Part shown: piece after piece, positions 55,673 to 63,468 of the stretch
Numbering within the stretch: position 1 is the first letter of the stretch
Layout of the letters: the number at the start of each line of letters is the position of its first letter
Source of the DNA: Lachancea thermotolerans CBS 6340
Taxonomy: Eukaryota > Ascomycota > Saccharomycetes > Saccharomycetales > Saccharomycetaceae
Assembly: GCF_000142805.1 (NCBI RefSeq)
Contig: NC_013083.1
Location: forward strand, 310,001-374,000
Direction of reading: 5' to 3'
DNA length: 64,000 nt
Translations under genes and position numbers: made by a program
Notes under the pieces: model-generated
Told to the model about the DNA's origin: nothing
Databases searched by the model: none
The model's input: the letters and a program-made list of their open reading frames with translations, nothing else

Positions 55673-56980
55673 ATGTCTAACAAGTTCCATTGCGATGTGT
55701 GCTCCTCGGACTGCACCAACAGAGTTAGAATTTCGTGCGCAGAGTGCCCCGAATACGACCTCTGCGTGCCTTGCTTCTCGCAGGGGCTCTACAATGGCAA
55801 CCACAGGCCCTTCCACAACTACAAAATCATCGAGACGAACTCGTACCCCATTCTGTGCGAGGACTGGGGTGCGGACGAAGAGCTAGCTCTCATCAAGGGT
55901 TCGCAAACCCTCGGCCTCGGCAACTGGCAGGATGTTGCAGACCATATAGGAAACAGAACCAAGGAAGAGGTTGACGAGCATTACACCAAGTATTACCTTA
56001 ACAGCCCATATTATCCCATCCCTGACATCACGCAAAACATCGACATCCCTCAGGAGCAGTTCCTCAACGACCGCAGGCGCAGGATCGAGAGGTTTAGAGG
56101 ACAGCCCTTGCAGCCTCCCAGAAAGCCCATAGCTTCGGTCCCAAGCTGTCACGAAGTTCAAGGGTTTATGCCAGGGCGTCTCGACTTTGAAACAGAGTTC
56201 GAAAACGAGGCAGAGGGACCTGTCAAAGACATGGTTTTTGAGCCTGACGACCAGCCGCTAGACATTGAAGTCAAGCTCATTATTCTCGACATATACAATT
56301 CCAGGCTCACTACAAGGGCGGAGAAGAAGAGGCTGCTGTTCGAGAATGGTCTCATGGAGTACCGTAAGCTCCAAGGGATTGACAAAAAGAGAAGCAAGGA
56401 GTCTAAGGACCTTTTTAACACTCTTAAAGCGTATGCTCGCATAATGACTCCCCGGGATTTTGAGGAGTTCAGCAAGGACGTTTTAGAGGAGCTGCGGTGC
56501 AGGTCTCGAATTCATCAACTGCAGGAATGGAGAAGCAACGGCATTACAACGCTTGAGGCTGGTCTCAAGTATGAGCGCGATAAGCAGGCGCGCATAATGA
56601 CTCTGGAGCGCTTTGGTAGCTCCTTGCATTCTTCTTCTAATGGAAATGGAAACGGTCGCCATAGGGTGTCTTCCGCTCATCGCGCCAACGCTGACTATGG
56701 TCAAAATTACAACGAGGCAGCTTCGCGCAAGAAGGCTTTGACTACTGGCGACATCCAGCATGGCGCCGACTTTGGTCTTCTTTCTGGTGAAGAGCAACAG
56801 CTGTGCATTCAGTTGAAAATCCTACCCAAGCCATACTTAGCTATAAAAGAGGTCATGTTTAGAGAACTTTTGAGGGCTGGTGGAAATATGAAGAAGAAAA
56901 CATGTCGCGAATTGCTGAATATTGACCCCGCGAAGGCAAACAGAATTTACGATTTCTTTCAAAGTCAAAGGTGGCTATAA
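55673..56980 (+). CDS. ADA2: SAGA/ADA adaptor Ada2
   Basis: Predicted 435 residues (434 in S. cerevisiae). Ada2 activates the Gcn5 acetyltransferase within SAGA, SLIK and ADA complexes. A ZZ zinc finger covers about 5-50, with the CxxC pairs CDVC, CAEC, CVPC and the HNY end. A SANT domain covers about 62-112 (WGADEELALIKGSQTLGLGNWQDVADHIGNRTKEEVDEHY). The ADA box follows near 225-300 (LIILDIYNSRLTTRAEKKRL). A C-terminal SWIRM domain covers about 355-435 (EQQLCIQLKILPKPYLAIKEVMFRELL). The first ATG in frame is 55673 (MSNKFHCD). Converges on UTP6 with 47 bp between stops. Confidence 0.97.
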   Translation: MSNKFHCDVCSSDCTNRVRISCAECPEYDLCVPCFSQGLYNGNHRPFHNYKIIETNSYPILCEDWGADEELALIKGSQTLGLGNWQDVADHIGNRTKEEVDEHYTKYYLNSPYYPIPDITQNIDIPQEQFLNDRRRRIERFRGQPLQPPRKPIASVPSCHEVQGFMPGRLDFETEFENEAEGPVKDMVFEPDDQPLDIEVKLIILDIYNSRLTTRAEKKRLLFENGLMEYRKLQGIDKKRSKESKDLFNTLKAYARIMTPRDFEEFSKDVLEELRCRSRIHQLQEWRSNGITTLEAGLKYERDKQARIMTLERFGSSLHSSSNGNGNGRHRVSSAHRANADYGQNYNEAASRKKALTTGDIQHGADFGLLSGEEQQLCIQLKILPKPYLAIKEVMFRELLRAGGNMKKKTCRELLNIDPAKANRIYDFFQSQRWL

Positions 56981-57027
56981 AATTACGTCACATGCATTAC
57001 CTCTTAAATTAAGATTTTACCCACTAC

Positions 57028-58365
57028 TTACAACTTTTTAATAATAGCATTTAATATCTTGTACCTTGGGTCCTCGTCTTTGTCCATTCTCGAAAGAATC
57101 CGTTCCTGAAGATATGAAACAAACGACAAGGTCAGTTGACGACGCAAGTCCTCAGACACCTTGCTCTTGTAGGCGACGAACTTGTTTACAGAAAGCTGCA
57201 ATTGGTCAACGTCCAGTTTTTCGATATCAGTATATCTGAGATTCAATGTTATTTCGAGGGTTAGGAGCTTCACGTACAGGTCTGGCATCGCTTTATCAAG
57301 CTGAACATCGTAGGGGTTACTCTTCCAGTACTGCAAAACGTGGTTAGTTAAGTAGTCCCTTTGAAGGTCAGGGAACTCGTGGAATAATGCAATGTAGCTC
57401 ATAGAAATATCAAAGAGGTATTTCACCGCAGCCGCGTTAAGGTCGGCATCAGGCTTGGAATCGATGACCGCATAGTAACCTTTGTGTCTCTCGAGAAAGC
57501 TTTTGCCCAAGCTCTTCATTGCGAGATCGAAAATAGTTAGGGCTATGTCTCCGCGTAATGCTGGATTGGTGTCTTCATTGCCCAACATATCCATGTCGGC
57601 TTCTGGGAGTTCGTTGAGCTTGTCCTTCATAGCGTCTCCCGTGGAAATTCCAGTGCTTTCAGTCCCCTCTTCCGAGTCCGATTCAGCTTGGGCTCTTGCT
57701 TCTTGCTGCTGTGCTTGCATATCAAGTTCCTGTTCCCGCTCGTTAATAAGACCCAAAACGCGGCGTCTGTTAATGAGCTTCGTGATGAAGTTGAGCTCGA
57801 ACTTGACGTACTCGTGCCATAGTTGTGGCGAGTCAGGATTGAATCTAAGCCCCGTTTGGAAGACTGTTCTACAGCTCTTAAAGTTTGCGTGAACCTCGTA
57901 TTCGTATTTCGCACAACTGACCCAGATATCAATGTTGGTTGGATGTAGCTTTAAGAGTTGGTTGTAAACATTGTGTATCTTACGGTAGGATGTTTTGTGC
58001 CCTCTTGATTTAAGGTGATTCAGGTATAGAGACCAAAATTTCAAGTCTTTTGGGAACTTGTTGCAGCCACGTTGAAAGATGAACTGTATTCTCTGCTCGA
58101 TGGACCAGTCTGATACACTATTGGTTTTCACGCCTTCAAGTATTCTTTTAACCCTTTTTTGACGAAGCTTTTCCAAGGCTGATTCATACTCAATATACTT
58201 CTCATAGTCTTTGATCCTGGATCCTCTTGAATTCAACCTGTGCTCGAAGTCGGTTCTTTTCTTCATGATGGTGCTGACCTCGTTCTTGGTGAACAGGCCC
58301 TTGTTAATAAGGTCATCGACCTCTGGAATAGCCTGCTCCAAGTAGTATCTTGCTTTGGAAGACAT
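57028..58365 (-). CDS. UTP6: SSU processome component Utp6
   Basis: Predicted 445 residues (440 in S. cerevisiae). Utp6 belongs to the UTP-B complex of the small-subunit processome, needed for early cleavages of pre-18S rRNA in the nucleolus. The N terminus [19 protein letters not shown] and [20 protein letters not shown] are the family start. HAT-type helical repeats follow ([43 protein letters not shown]). An acidic insert lies in the middle, and the helical C terminus ends [14 protein letters not shown]. Two PAC boxes and an RRPE-like tract lie 72-102 bp upstream, the hallmark of the ribosome biogenesis regulon. Confidence 0.95.
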   Translation of the reverse strand: MSSKARYYLEQAIPEVDDLINKGLFTKNEVSTIMKKRTDFEHRLNSRGSRIKDYEKYIEYESALEKLRQKRVKRILEGVKTNSVSDWSIEQRIQFIFQRGCNKFPKDLKFWSLYLNHLKSRGHKTSYRKIHNVYNQLLKLHPTNIDIWVSCAKYEYEVHANFKSCRTVFQTGLRFNPDSPQLWHEYVKFELNFITKLINRRRVLGLINEREQELDMQAQQQEARAQAESDSEEGTESTGISTGDAMKDKLNELPEADMDMLGNEDTNPALRGDIALTIFDLAMKSLGKSFLERHKGYYAVIDSKPDADLNAAAVKYLFDISMSYIALFHEFPDLQRDYLTNHVLQYWKSNPYDVQLDKAMPDLYVKLLTLEITLNLRYTDIEKLDVDQLQLSVNKFVAYKSKVSEDLRRQLTLSFVSYLQERILSRMDKDEDPRYKILNAIIKKL

Positions 58366-58767
58366 TCCGTACTCTTGTCAGTATCCAGGTCGTCAATTGA
58401 TGTATTTGACCGCGTAATCCTGCACCTTTCAGTGAAGCGATGAGATGCGATGAGCTATAAAATTTTCCTATATGTGGCAATTTTCACGTGATGATTAAAG
58501 GCTGTTCAACGGCGCTGATAGGGAGATGTCCACAATACATACTACCAGTATTCTGCATGAGGTCATGAATGTTAATGCTAACTGAGGCATTCGCAGGCGC
58601 TAAAGTGCGCATGTTGCTCTCAGTTCCACAGCTGTTCTTCCTTAAGGTGTTGATATCATTGATGACGAATATAGTACAGGTCCAAAATTTTCAAAACTGA
58701 TACTTCATAGGTCAAAGCCGTCTTTTAGACGAGGAAACTGGAATAATACGGATACAGCGCGGTCGCA
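58366..58767. other. Divergent spacer UTP6-YML6
   Basis: 402 bp with the PAC pair and RRPE-like tract near UTP6, and TTTCACGTGATG with CACGTG at about 58487-58492. Toward YML6 the sequence is ordinary. No gene is seen. Confidence 0.6.
58437..58467 (+). promoter_or_regulatory. Two PAC boxes and RRPE-like tract
   Basis: GCGATGAGAT at 58437-58446 and GCGATGAGCT at 58447-58456 are adjacent PAC boxes. AAAATTTTC at 58459-58467 resembles RRPE. PAC plus RRPE marks ribosome biogenesis genes in Saccharomycetaceae, here serving UTP6 and perhaps YML6 on the other side. The boxes are seen directly; regulation is inferred. Confidence 0.85.
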
Positions 58768-59649
58768 ATGTCATTCACGCGGACTAGCGGGCTTCTTTCG
58801 AAGGTATGTTATCTCTTTTTGATTCTGAGCACGAACTTTCCGTTCTCAACACGTAAGCGTACTTGATGCTAACTTCTACAGTGCATGCGGGGCATCAGAA
58901 TGCAATCGTCGCAGAGCAAGGCCCTATCGGGTGCAGCCTTGCCACCAGCCTTCACGTTGGCTACCCTTCGGTCATTTCCGTCGCTTGAACCTCTGACGTT
59001 CGTACCGGTCCCTGCATCAGTGCTGGACGCGCCCTTAAGAAGGGACATATTATGGAAAGCGGTGGTCTACGAAAACGATAACAAGCGTGTGGGGTCCTCG
59101 AATCCCCCCGGCAGAAGCGAGAATGGGTACTCGCGGCGCAAACTGCTGCCGCAAAAGGGCTCGGGTAAGGCCAGAGCTGGTGACGCCAACTCGCCTACGA
59201 GGCACAACGGCGCTAGAGCGCTAGCCCGGAGCGCGCCCAACGACTACACCACAAAGCTGCCACAGAAGGTATACTCTCAGGCGTTCATTAACGCGCTGAG
59301 CTACCAGTACAGACGCGGCAATCTTTTCATCATCGGTGGCACGCATAGCTTGTGCGAGACGCACGATCTCGACGTTAACGAGCTGGAGGTTCTTCCTACC
59401 TCGCTCGAAAACGACGACGGCGAGCTGGTATTTGAGAAATTCCTCCAAGAGCACGAACTACAAAAACAAAACCTGCTGTTCGTCATAAACGCGCCAAGAG
59501 GTGGCCTTTTCAGGTACTCCGAGCCTTTCAAGGAGAACGTGAACATTGTTCAAAAGGAATTTGTCGACGTCAACGACATTTTGAAGGCGCGCCGCATCTT
59601 CATCGAGCTCGAGGCCCTAGAGTACCTTGCTGTCACACATTCCATATAA
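58768..59649 (+). CDS. YML6: Mitochondrial ribosomal protein uL4m (Yml6), spliced
   Basis: Two exons, 58768-58803 and 58882-59649, give 267 residues (286 in S. cerevisiae). The 78 nt intron has a GTATGT donor, TGCTAAC branch point at 58867-58873 and TACAG acceptor. Exon 1 adds [12 protein letters not shown], which continues as [11 protein letters not shown], a better targeting sequence than the exon 2 ATG alone. Yml6 is the uL4 protein of the mitochondrial large subunit. The uL4 core is [24 protein letters not shown], then [15 protein letters not shown] and [11 protein letters not shown], with VINAPRGG and a C-terminal helix. It is divergent from UTP6. Confidence 0.93.
58804..58881 (+). other. 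YML6 intron
   Basis: 78 nt; GTATGT donor, TGCTAAC branch point (one base from TACTAAC), TTCTACAG acceptor 8 nt later. Splicing keeps the frame and adds an ATG and targeting residues that exon 2 lacks. Confidence 0.88.
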
Positions 59650-59910
59650 CTGCATACCTCTTGTATATAGTAAGTCTTTGAGAGACATGGGTAAAGTCTA
59701 CTGGGATGCTTACTGTTAATTATCGGGCACGAAATAACATGGCGTACATAACTCCCATCCCTTCCTTTCTGCTTCGTTCTTAGACGTCATTAACTACAAT
59801 CTACAAATTTAAAAGCGCCCACAGTAGAAACGATCTACCTGGCTCTCAGTCATGTGCTAGATCAGATCCGGACCAAACACTTGAGACATCAGTCCACGAG
59901 TTTCATTTCT

Positions 59911-59937
59911 TGTGACTGCTTGCCCAACATCCATACA
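59911..59937 (+). promoter_or_regulatory. Homol-D and Rap1 (HOMOL1) boxes of RPS18
   Basis: TGTGACTG (59911-59918) is the Homol-D element of ancestral fungal ribosomal protein promoters. Seven bases later AACATCCATACA (59926-59937) fits the HOMOL1 form of the Rap1 site. RPS17 has the same pair in the same order and a shared TGACTGCT string. Confidence 0.8.
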
Positions 59938-60016
59938 TCCTGTAAAACTGAATAATTTTACAGATTTTTGTTTTGTGGAATTTTTCGTAAATTTTACCGC
60001 GTCGTCCCGCGCACGA

Positions 60017-60139
60017 GCCTAGAAGGAAGCTAGGCAGGCGGCAGGCCGGTACAGTTTCGCCTCTGCACGGAGCCGGCGTGCGCTAGGCTGGTGGAACCCA
60101 CGCAGTTCGCCACCTCCGGGCTGGGACGCGCTCTGCCTA
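60017..60139. promoter_or_regulatory. IFHL-like GCCTA cluster, RPS18
   Basis: GCCTAG at 60017-60022, CTAGGC at 60030-60035, CTAGGC at 60083-60088 and TCTGCCTA at 60132-60139, the last being the exact IFHL string as I recall it. With the three copies at RPS17 they suggest a conserved element downstream of the Rap1 site. Confidence 0.55.
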
Positions 60140-60303
60140 GGAAAGGTTTCGGCAGGGTGGCGGCGGCCAATGGTGGGTCTGGCGACCCGCGATGCTCCGC
60201 AGGTTGGACGACGGGAACTTGCAAGCGTAAAGGTATTGATTTTTTTTCCAAAAGAGACCCAGCAAGAACGTACTAGTGAAGCAAGCCAGGTAAAGCGTCA
60301 AAG

Positions 60304-60954
60304 ATGTCTCTAGTTATCCAAGAACAAGGTTCTTTCCAGCACATTTTGCGGTATGTGGCAATTAAGAGTGATAGATGAGTGATTTCCAGATCAGCGAGCG
60401 CGTTTCATGAGACAAAGGGCGGATGAAGATCTTCCATGGGAAAGCAGCATATGCACAACCGTGAGGCTGCGGAATGCAGTATTGAATCCCCTGAGCGAAA
60501 CGGGCTCGTCTGCTGGCGCTTGTTCGCGCAGTCCGGCGACATGTACTAACTCCCTCGCAGTTTGTTGAACACTAACGTCGATGGTAACATCAAGATCGTT
60601 TACGCCTTGACCACCATCCGTGGTGTCGGTCGTCGTTACGCCAACTTGGTGTGCAAGAAGGCTGACGTCAGCTTGCAAAAGAGAGCTGGTGAGTTGACCC
60701 AGGAAGAATTGGAGAGAATCGTCCAGATCATGCAGAACCCAACCCAATACAAAATCCCAGCCTGGTTCTTGAACCGTCAAAAGGACGTCAACGACGGTAA
60801 GGACTACCACAACTTGGCTAACAACTTGGAGTCCAAGTTGAGAGACGACTTGGAGAGATTGAAGAAGATCAGAGCTCACCGTGGTATCAGACACTTCTGG
60901 GGCTTGCGTGTCAGAGGTCAACACACCAAGACCACCGGTAGAAAGAGAGCTTAA
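60304..60954 (+). CDS. RPS18: Small-subunit ribosomal protein uS13 (Rps18), spliced
   Basis: Exons 60304-60350 (47 nt) and 60561-60954 give 146 residues, the S. cerevisiae length. The 210 nt intron has a GTATGT donor, TACTAAC branch point at 60544-60550 and GCAG acceptor. The protein begins [20 protein letters not shown], continues with [19 protein letters not shown], and ends [17 protein letters not shown]. uS13 lies in the 40S head and touches the P-site tRNA and the large subunit. Splice position inside an Arg codon after 47 nt is the same as in S. cerevisiae RPS18A/B. Codon use is highly biased. Confidence 0.98.
60351..60560 (+). other. RPS18 intron
   Basis: 210 nt, GTATGT donor, TACTAAC branch point ten bases before the CAG acceptor. 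I see no nested gene or snoRNA boxes. Confidence 0.95.
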
Positions 60955-61251
60955 ATCCGGTTATACATATACGTTGTCTTTTCCACTCCATGGGAGATGT
61001 TATTTTGATTGTATTTTAAAAATCACAAGTGTATATCGTATTAACTTCAAAAACCCAATGTTAATTCCATTAGCATGATATGCGTTCTCGGTTTCTCTTG
61101 TAGCTGTCATCACTCGCTGCTGTGGAACGTCTCCAATAGTAGTAGAAGTGCCTAATTTTAAAATGCTAAATACAAAACATATATACCTCATTGCCATGAC
61201 CTGCGCAAAACAGGAAATCCCCCGTTTTGAACCCCAAACACCTAGCTGCCC
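60955..61251. other. Convergent spacer RPS18-YOX1
   Basis: About 300 bp holding the 3' ends of RPS18 and YOX1. It is AT-rich, with TACATATA and TATTTTAAAAA strings typical of yeast polyadenylation signals. No gene is seen. Confidence 0.6.
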
Positions 61252-62379
61252 TCAGCTCCTTAATATGTTGACATTGACCTCCTCGAGAGCAGAGCGCTTA
61301 TGGGTATCTTGATAGGCCTTGAAAGTGCACTTCGATTTCCGCGTTGGCGAAATATTATCACTCGATGGAGATGGCCGTTTATTGCCATTTATCAGCTTGT
61401 TAACCCTATTATTAGGAGATGTTCTAATGGGCGTCAAGGTTTTTGTGTCGTTCTTCAAGCGGAACGTCAATGCTTGTCCGCGGCCGAGCTGCTGATGAGA
61501 TTGCTGCTTCGAAAGTGTCGGGCTGCAGTAAGCCACGTCTGAGGGAGGTACACTTTCAAGAACAAGGTTGGAAGTGTCCAAAATAGATGATGACGGAGTT
61601 GCTGGGTCTTGTTTGAATGCATGACCAGGCCGCAGCGTTCTTGTCGCCAGGGGCGTCACTGTGTGTGCTTCAGGGCGTTCCGTGGATGGCGCAGAAGTGT
61701 CCGAAGATGTGGCCTTTTGCTGGCGTTTTACGCTCTGTCTTTTGTTCTGAAACCAGATCTGGATGGCTTTTTCAGACATGCAGCAACGCTTTGAAAGCTC
61801 AGCACGTTTCTGCTTGTCAGGCGTAGGGCAAATTTCAAATTCAGACTGCAGAATGTTGAGCTCGTGCTTCGAGGTTCTTCTCCTCTTGCGCCTGGCAAGC
61901 GGAGCGTTGTCGATGGAGGGTTCTTTCGATGGGAAGGTATCCTGTGAATGCGTGATAAATGCAAATGCTTTTCTGTGATCGGCAGCGGGTGTTTTAGTCA
62001 AAGAGTTTGGTGTCATGGCTCTAGTGTGTGCAGGTTTGTTGGTAACAGGGGCGTCTGGCGTTTCGGGCACGCTGCGGTGCGCGAAAATGGGAGAACTTTC
62101 TATTACGCTAGAACATGACTGTGCTCTTTTTAGGCTGGCTCTAGGTGTAGATATTCCAATCACGTTAAGGTCCTGTACTGGAGCTAGTGTGCGCGCCATT
62201 GGCGCAGGTGTGCATGGTTGACGGGGCGTCTGGCCAAGAAGAGGAGGCAGTTTAATGACGCCCTTGTCGTCCAACTTAAAGGAGTTAAGCCTTGCGGGGC
62301 TGAAAAATGGGGAGCAAGGTTCGGATTGCGATCTTTCGCCACGGTGCTCCTGCAAAAGGCTGTTGATAGGTGGCAGCAT
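61252..62379 (-). CDS. YOX1: Homeodomain repressor Yox1/Yhp1
   Basis: Predicted 375 residues (Yox1 385, Yhp1 353). Yox1 and Yhp1 bind beside Mcm1 and repress early cell-cycle (ECB) genes at M/G1. The homeodomain lies at about 163-222: RRKRRRTSKHELNILQSEF starts helix 1, and helix 3 is KAIQIWFQNKRQSVKRQQ with the hallmark WFQNKR at 209-214. Flanks are Ser/Pro/Thr-rich, with many S/T-P sites suited to Cdk control, and an N terminus MLPPINSLLQEH seen in the family. The promoter has MCB and SCB sites, fitting G1/S control as in S. cerevisiae. One gene stands for the duplicated pair; the symbol is for convenience. Confidence 0.95.
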   Translation of the reverse strand: MLPPINSLLQEHRGERSQSEPCSPFFSPARLNSFKLDDKGVIKLPPLLGQTPRQPCTPAPMARTLAPVQDLNVIGISTPRASLKRAQSCSSVIESSPIFAHRSVPETPDAPVTNKPAHTRAMTPNSLTKTPAADHRKAFAFITHSQDTFPSKEPSIDNAPLARRKRRRTSKHELNILQSEFEICPTPDKQKRAELSKRCCMSEKAIQIWFQNKRQSVKRQQKATSSDTSAPSTERPEAHTVTPLATRTLRPGHAFKQDPATPSSSILDTSNLVLESVPPSDVAYCSPTLSKQQSHQQLGRGQALTFRLKNDTKTLTPIRTSPNNRVNKLINGNKRPSPSSDNISPTRKSKCTFKAYQDTHKRSALEEVNVNILRS

Positions 62380-62619
62380 GACTGTGCGTGTCCAAGAATC
62401 TGCTCAATGCGGTGTGTCAGCTAAATCAGCAAGTGCGCAAAACGGCTAAAGAGGTTCCAAAGGAAGCATACCATGCGTTGAACGTAACTCATATATATCT
62501 GTCACCTATGCTCCACAACTCTCTCCGCCGAAGACTTGGCTCTTCTGCCTGCGTCTAAATTGGTAAACAGACGCCAGCCGCGACCTAGTTTCATCCGTGG
62601 CATTGCCACATCGGGTTAG

Positions 62620-62953
62620 ACGCGTTTACAAAGAGTTAAATGATGAGCTTCAACCGGTCCATTCTTGAGAATGTTGTCCTTGGAGACATTTGTCGTCGTT
62701 GGGTTATTGTTTTCATTTCACTATGAAGGGTTGTTTTTTTCGCGTTTTCACTACAGTTTTCGCGTCCAACGTAAACTCCAGTGAAGAGAAAAGCCCGCGT
62801 CGCGACACTTCTTAGGTCGAATATTTTTGCCTGCGCAGATCGCGTCTAAGAAACCCATTTAAAGCCCAAAACGGTTCGCATATGGGTCCCTCCTGCCCGC
62901 TTTAAATGAAACGGTCGGGATTGATCAAAATGTCGACGAAAGTTGACGCGAAA
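62620..62953. promoter_or_regulatory. MCB and SCB sites of YOX1
   Basis: ACGCGT (MBF core) plus three CGCGAAA/TTTCGCG (SBF core) elements between 240 and 575 bp before the YOX1 ATG. Two TTTCGCG copies are only 20 bp apart. YOX1 and YHP1 are known SBF/MBF targets in S. cerevisiae. Confidence 0.7.
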
Positions 62954-63257
62954 ATATGACTCTTGGTCAGTAAACTTTTCAAGAGACTCCTGCGAAAATT
63001 GGGAATTCGACAGTGTATGCCTTTTAGAAGCTATGACGCAGAAACTTGTCCTTATTATCACATAATTATTCCAACCTTCTTGGCTCTTCAAATAATTGTT
63101 GGGACGTTGTCAGAGTCCAGGGTTAACAATTCACGCCCTTCCAATATTAGCCATTGTTGTAACTCTGGAGCCTCGGTGACTTCAACGCTTAGTTCCATTT
63201 TCATCAAAGCCGTGGAGGACTTCTGAAACGTCCAAGTAGAATTAGTTCGGTAATGCT

Positions 63258-63284
63258 CACGTGAGCGTCACCTCGTGCCACGTG
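63258..63284. promoter_or_regulatory. Paired CACGTG (Pho4-type) sites of PPN1
   Basis: Two CACGTG hexamers 21 bp apart, 185-211 bp before the PPN1 ATG. The second, read on the minus strand, is GCACGTGGCA, with the GG flank liked by Pho4. S. cerevisiae PPN1 (PHM5) is phosphate-regulated. Confidence 0.7.
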
Positions 63285-63468
63285 CTTACTTTTGAGTGAA
63301 GTGCTCACCCTTTGCTTAATTTTAGCTAACTCAATAAAATAAGAGCGTCCGAACGTCGTGCTACTGGAAAGCGTGTGAAGAGCATAGGCTTTTGGCGAAA
63401 AGTCTGCTGCATTCTTTTTGTCCCCAGGAAAAGAGGCTTTCTCGAGCCTTTCATTAAGTGCTTTGCCG

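Larger units (their letters stand above)
59650..60303. promoter_or_regulatory. RPS18 promoter, 0.65 kb
   Basis: The YML6 3' end and the RPS18 promoter. TGTGACTG at 59911-59918 equals Homol-D, and AACATCCATACA at 59926-59937 equals the HOMOL1/Rap1 box. After an AT-rich patch, a GC-rich block (60000-60230) carries four GCCTA/TAGGC elements. The GC-rich part has no coding sense that I can support. Confidence 0.75.
62380..63468. promoter_or_regulatory. Divergent promoter YOX1-PPN1, 1.09 kb
   Basis: On the YOX1 side: MCB ACGCGT at 62620-62625 and SCB-type sites TTTCGCG at 62738-62744 and 62758-62764, and CGCGAAA at 62947-62953. On the PPN1 side: CACGTG at 63258-63263 and 63279-63284, and a TATA-like AATAAAATAAG near 63334. 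No ORF supports a gene. Confidence 0.75.
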
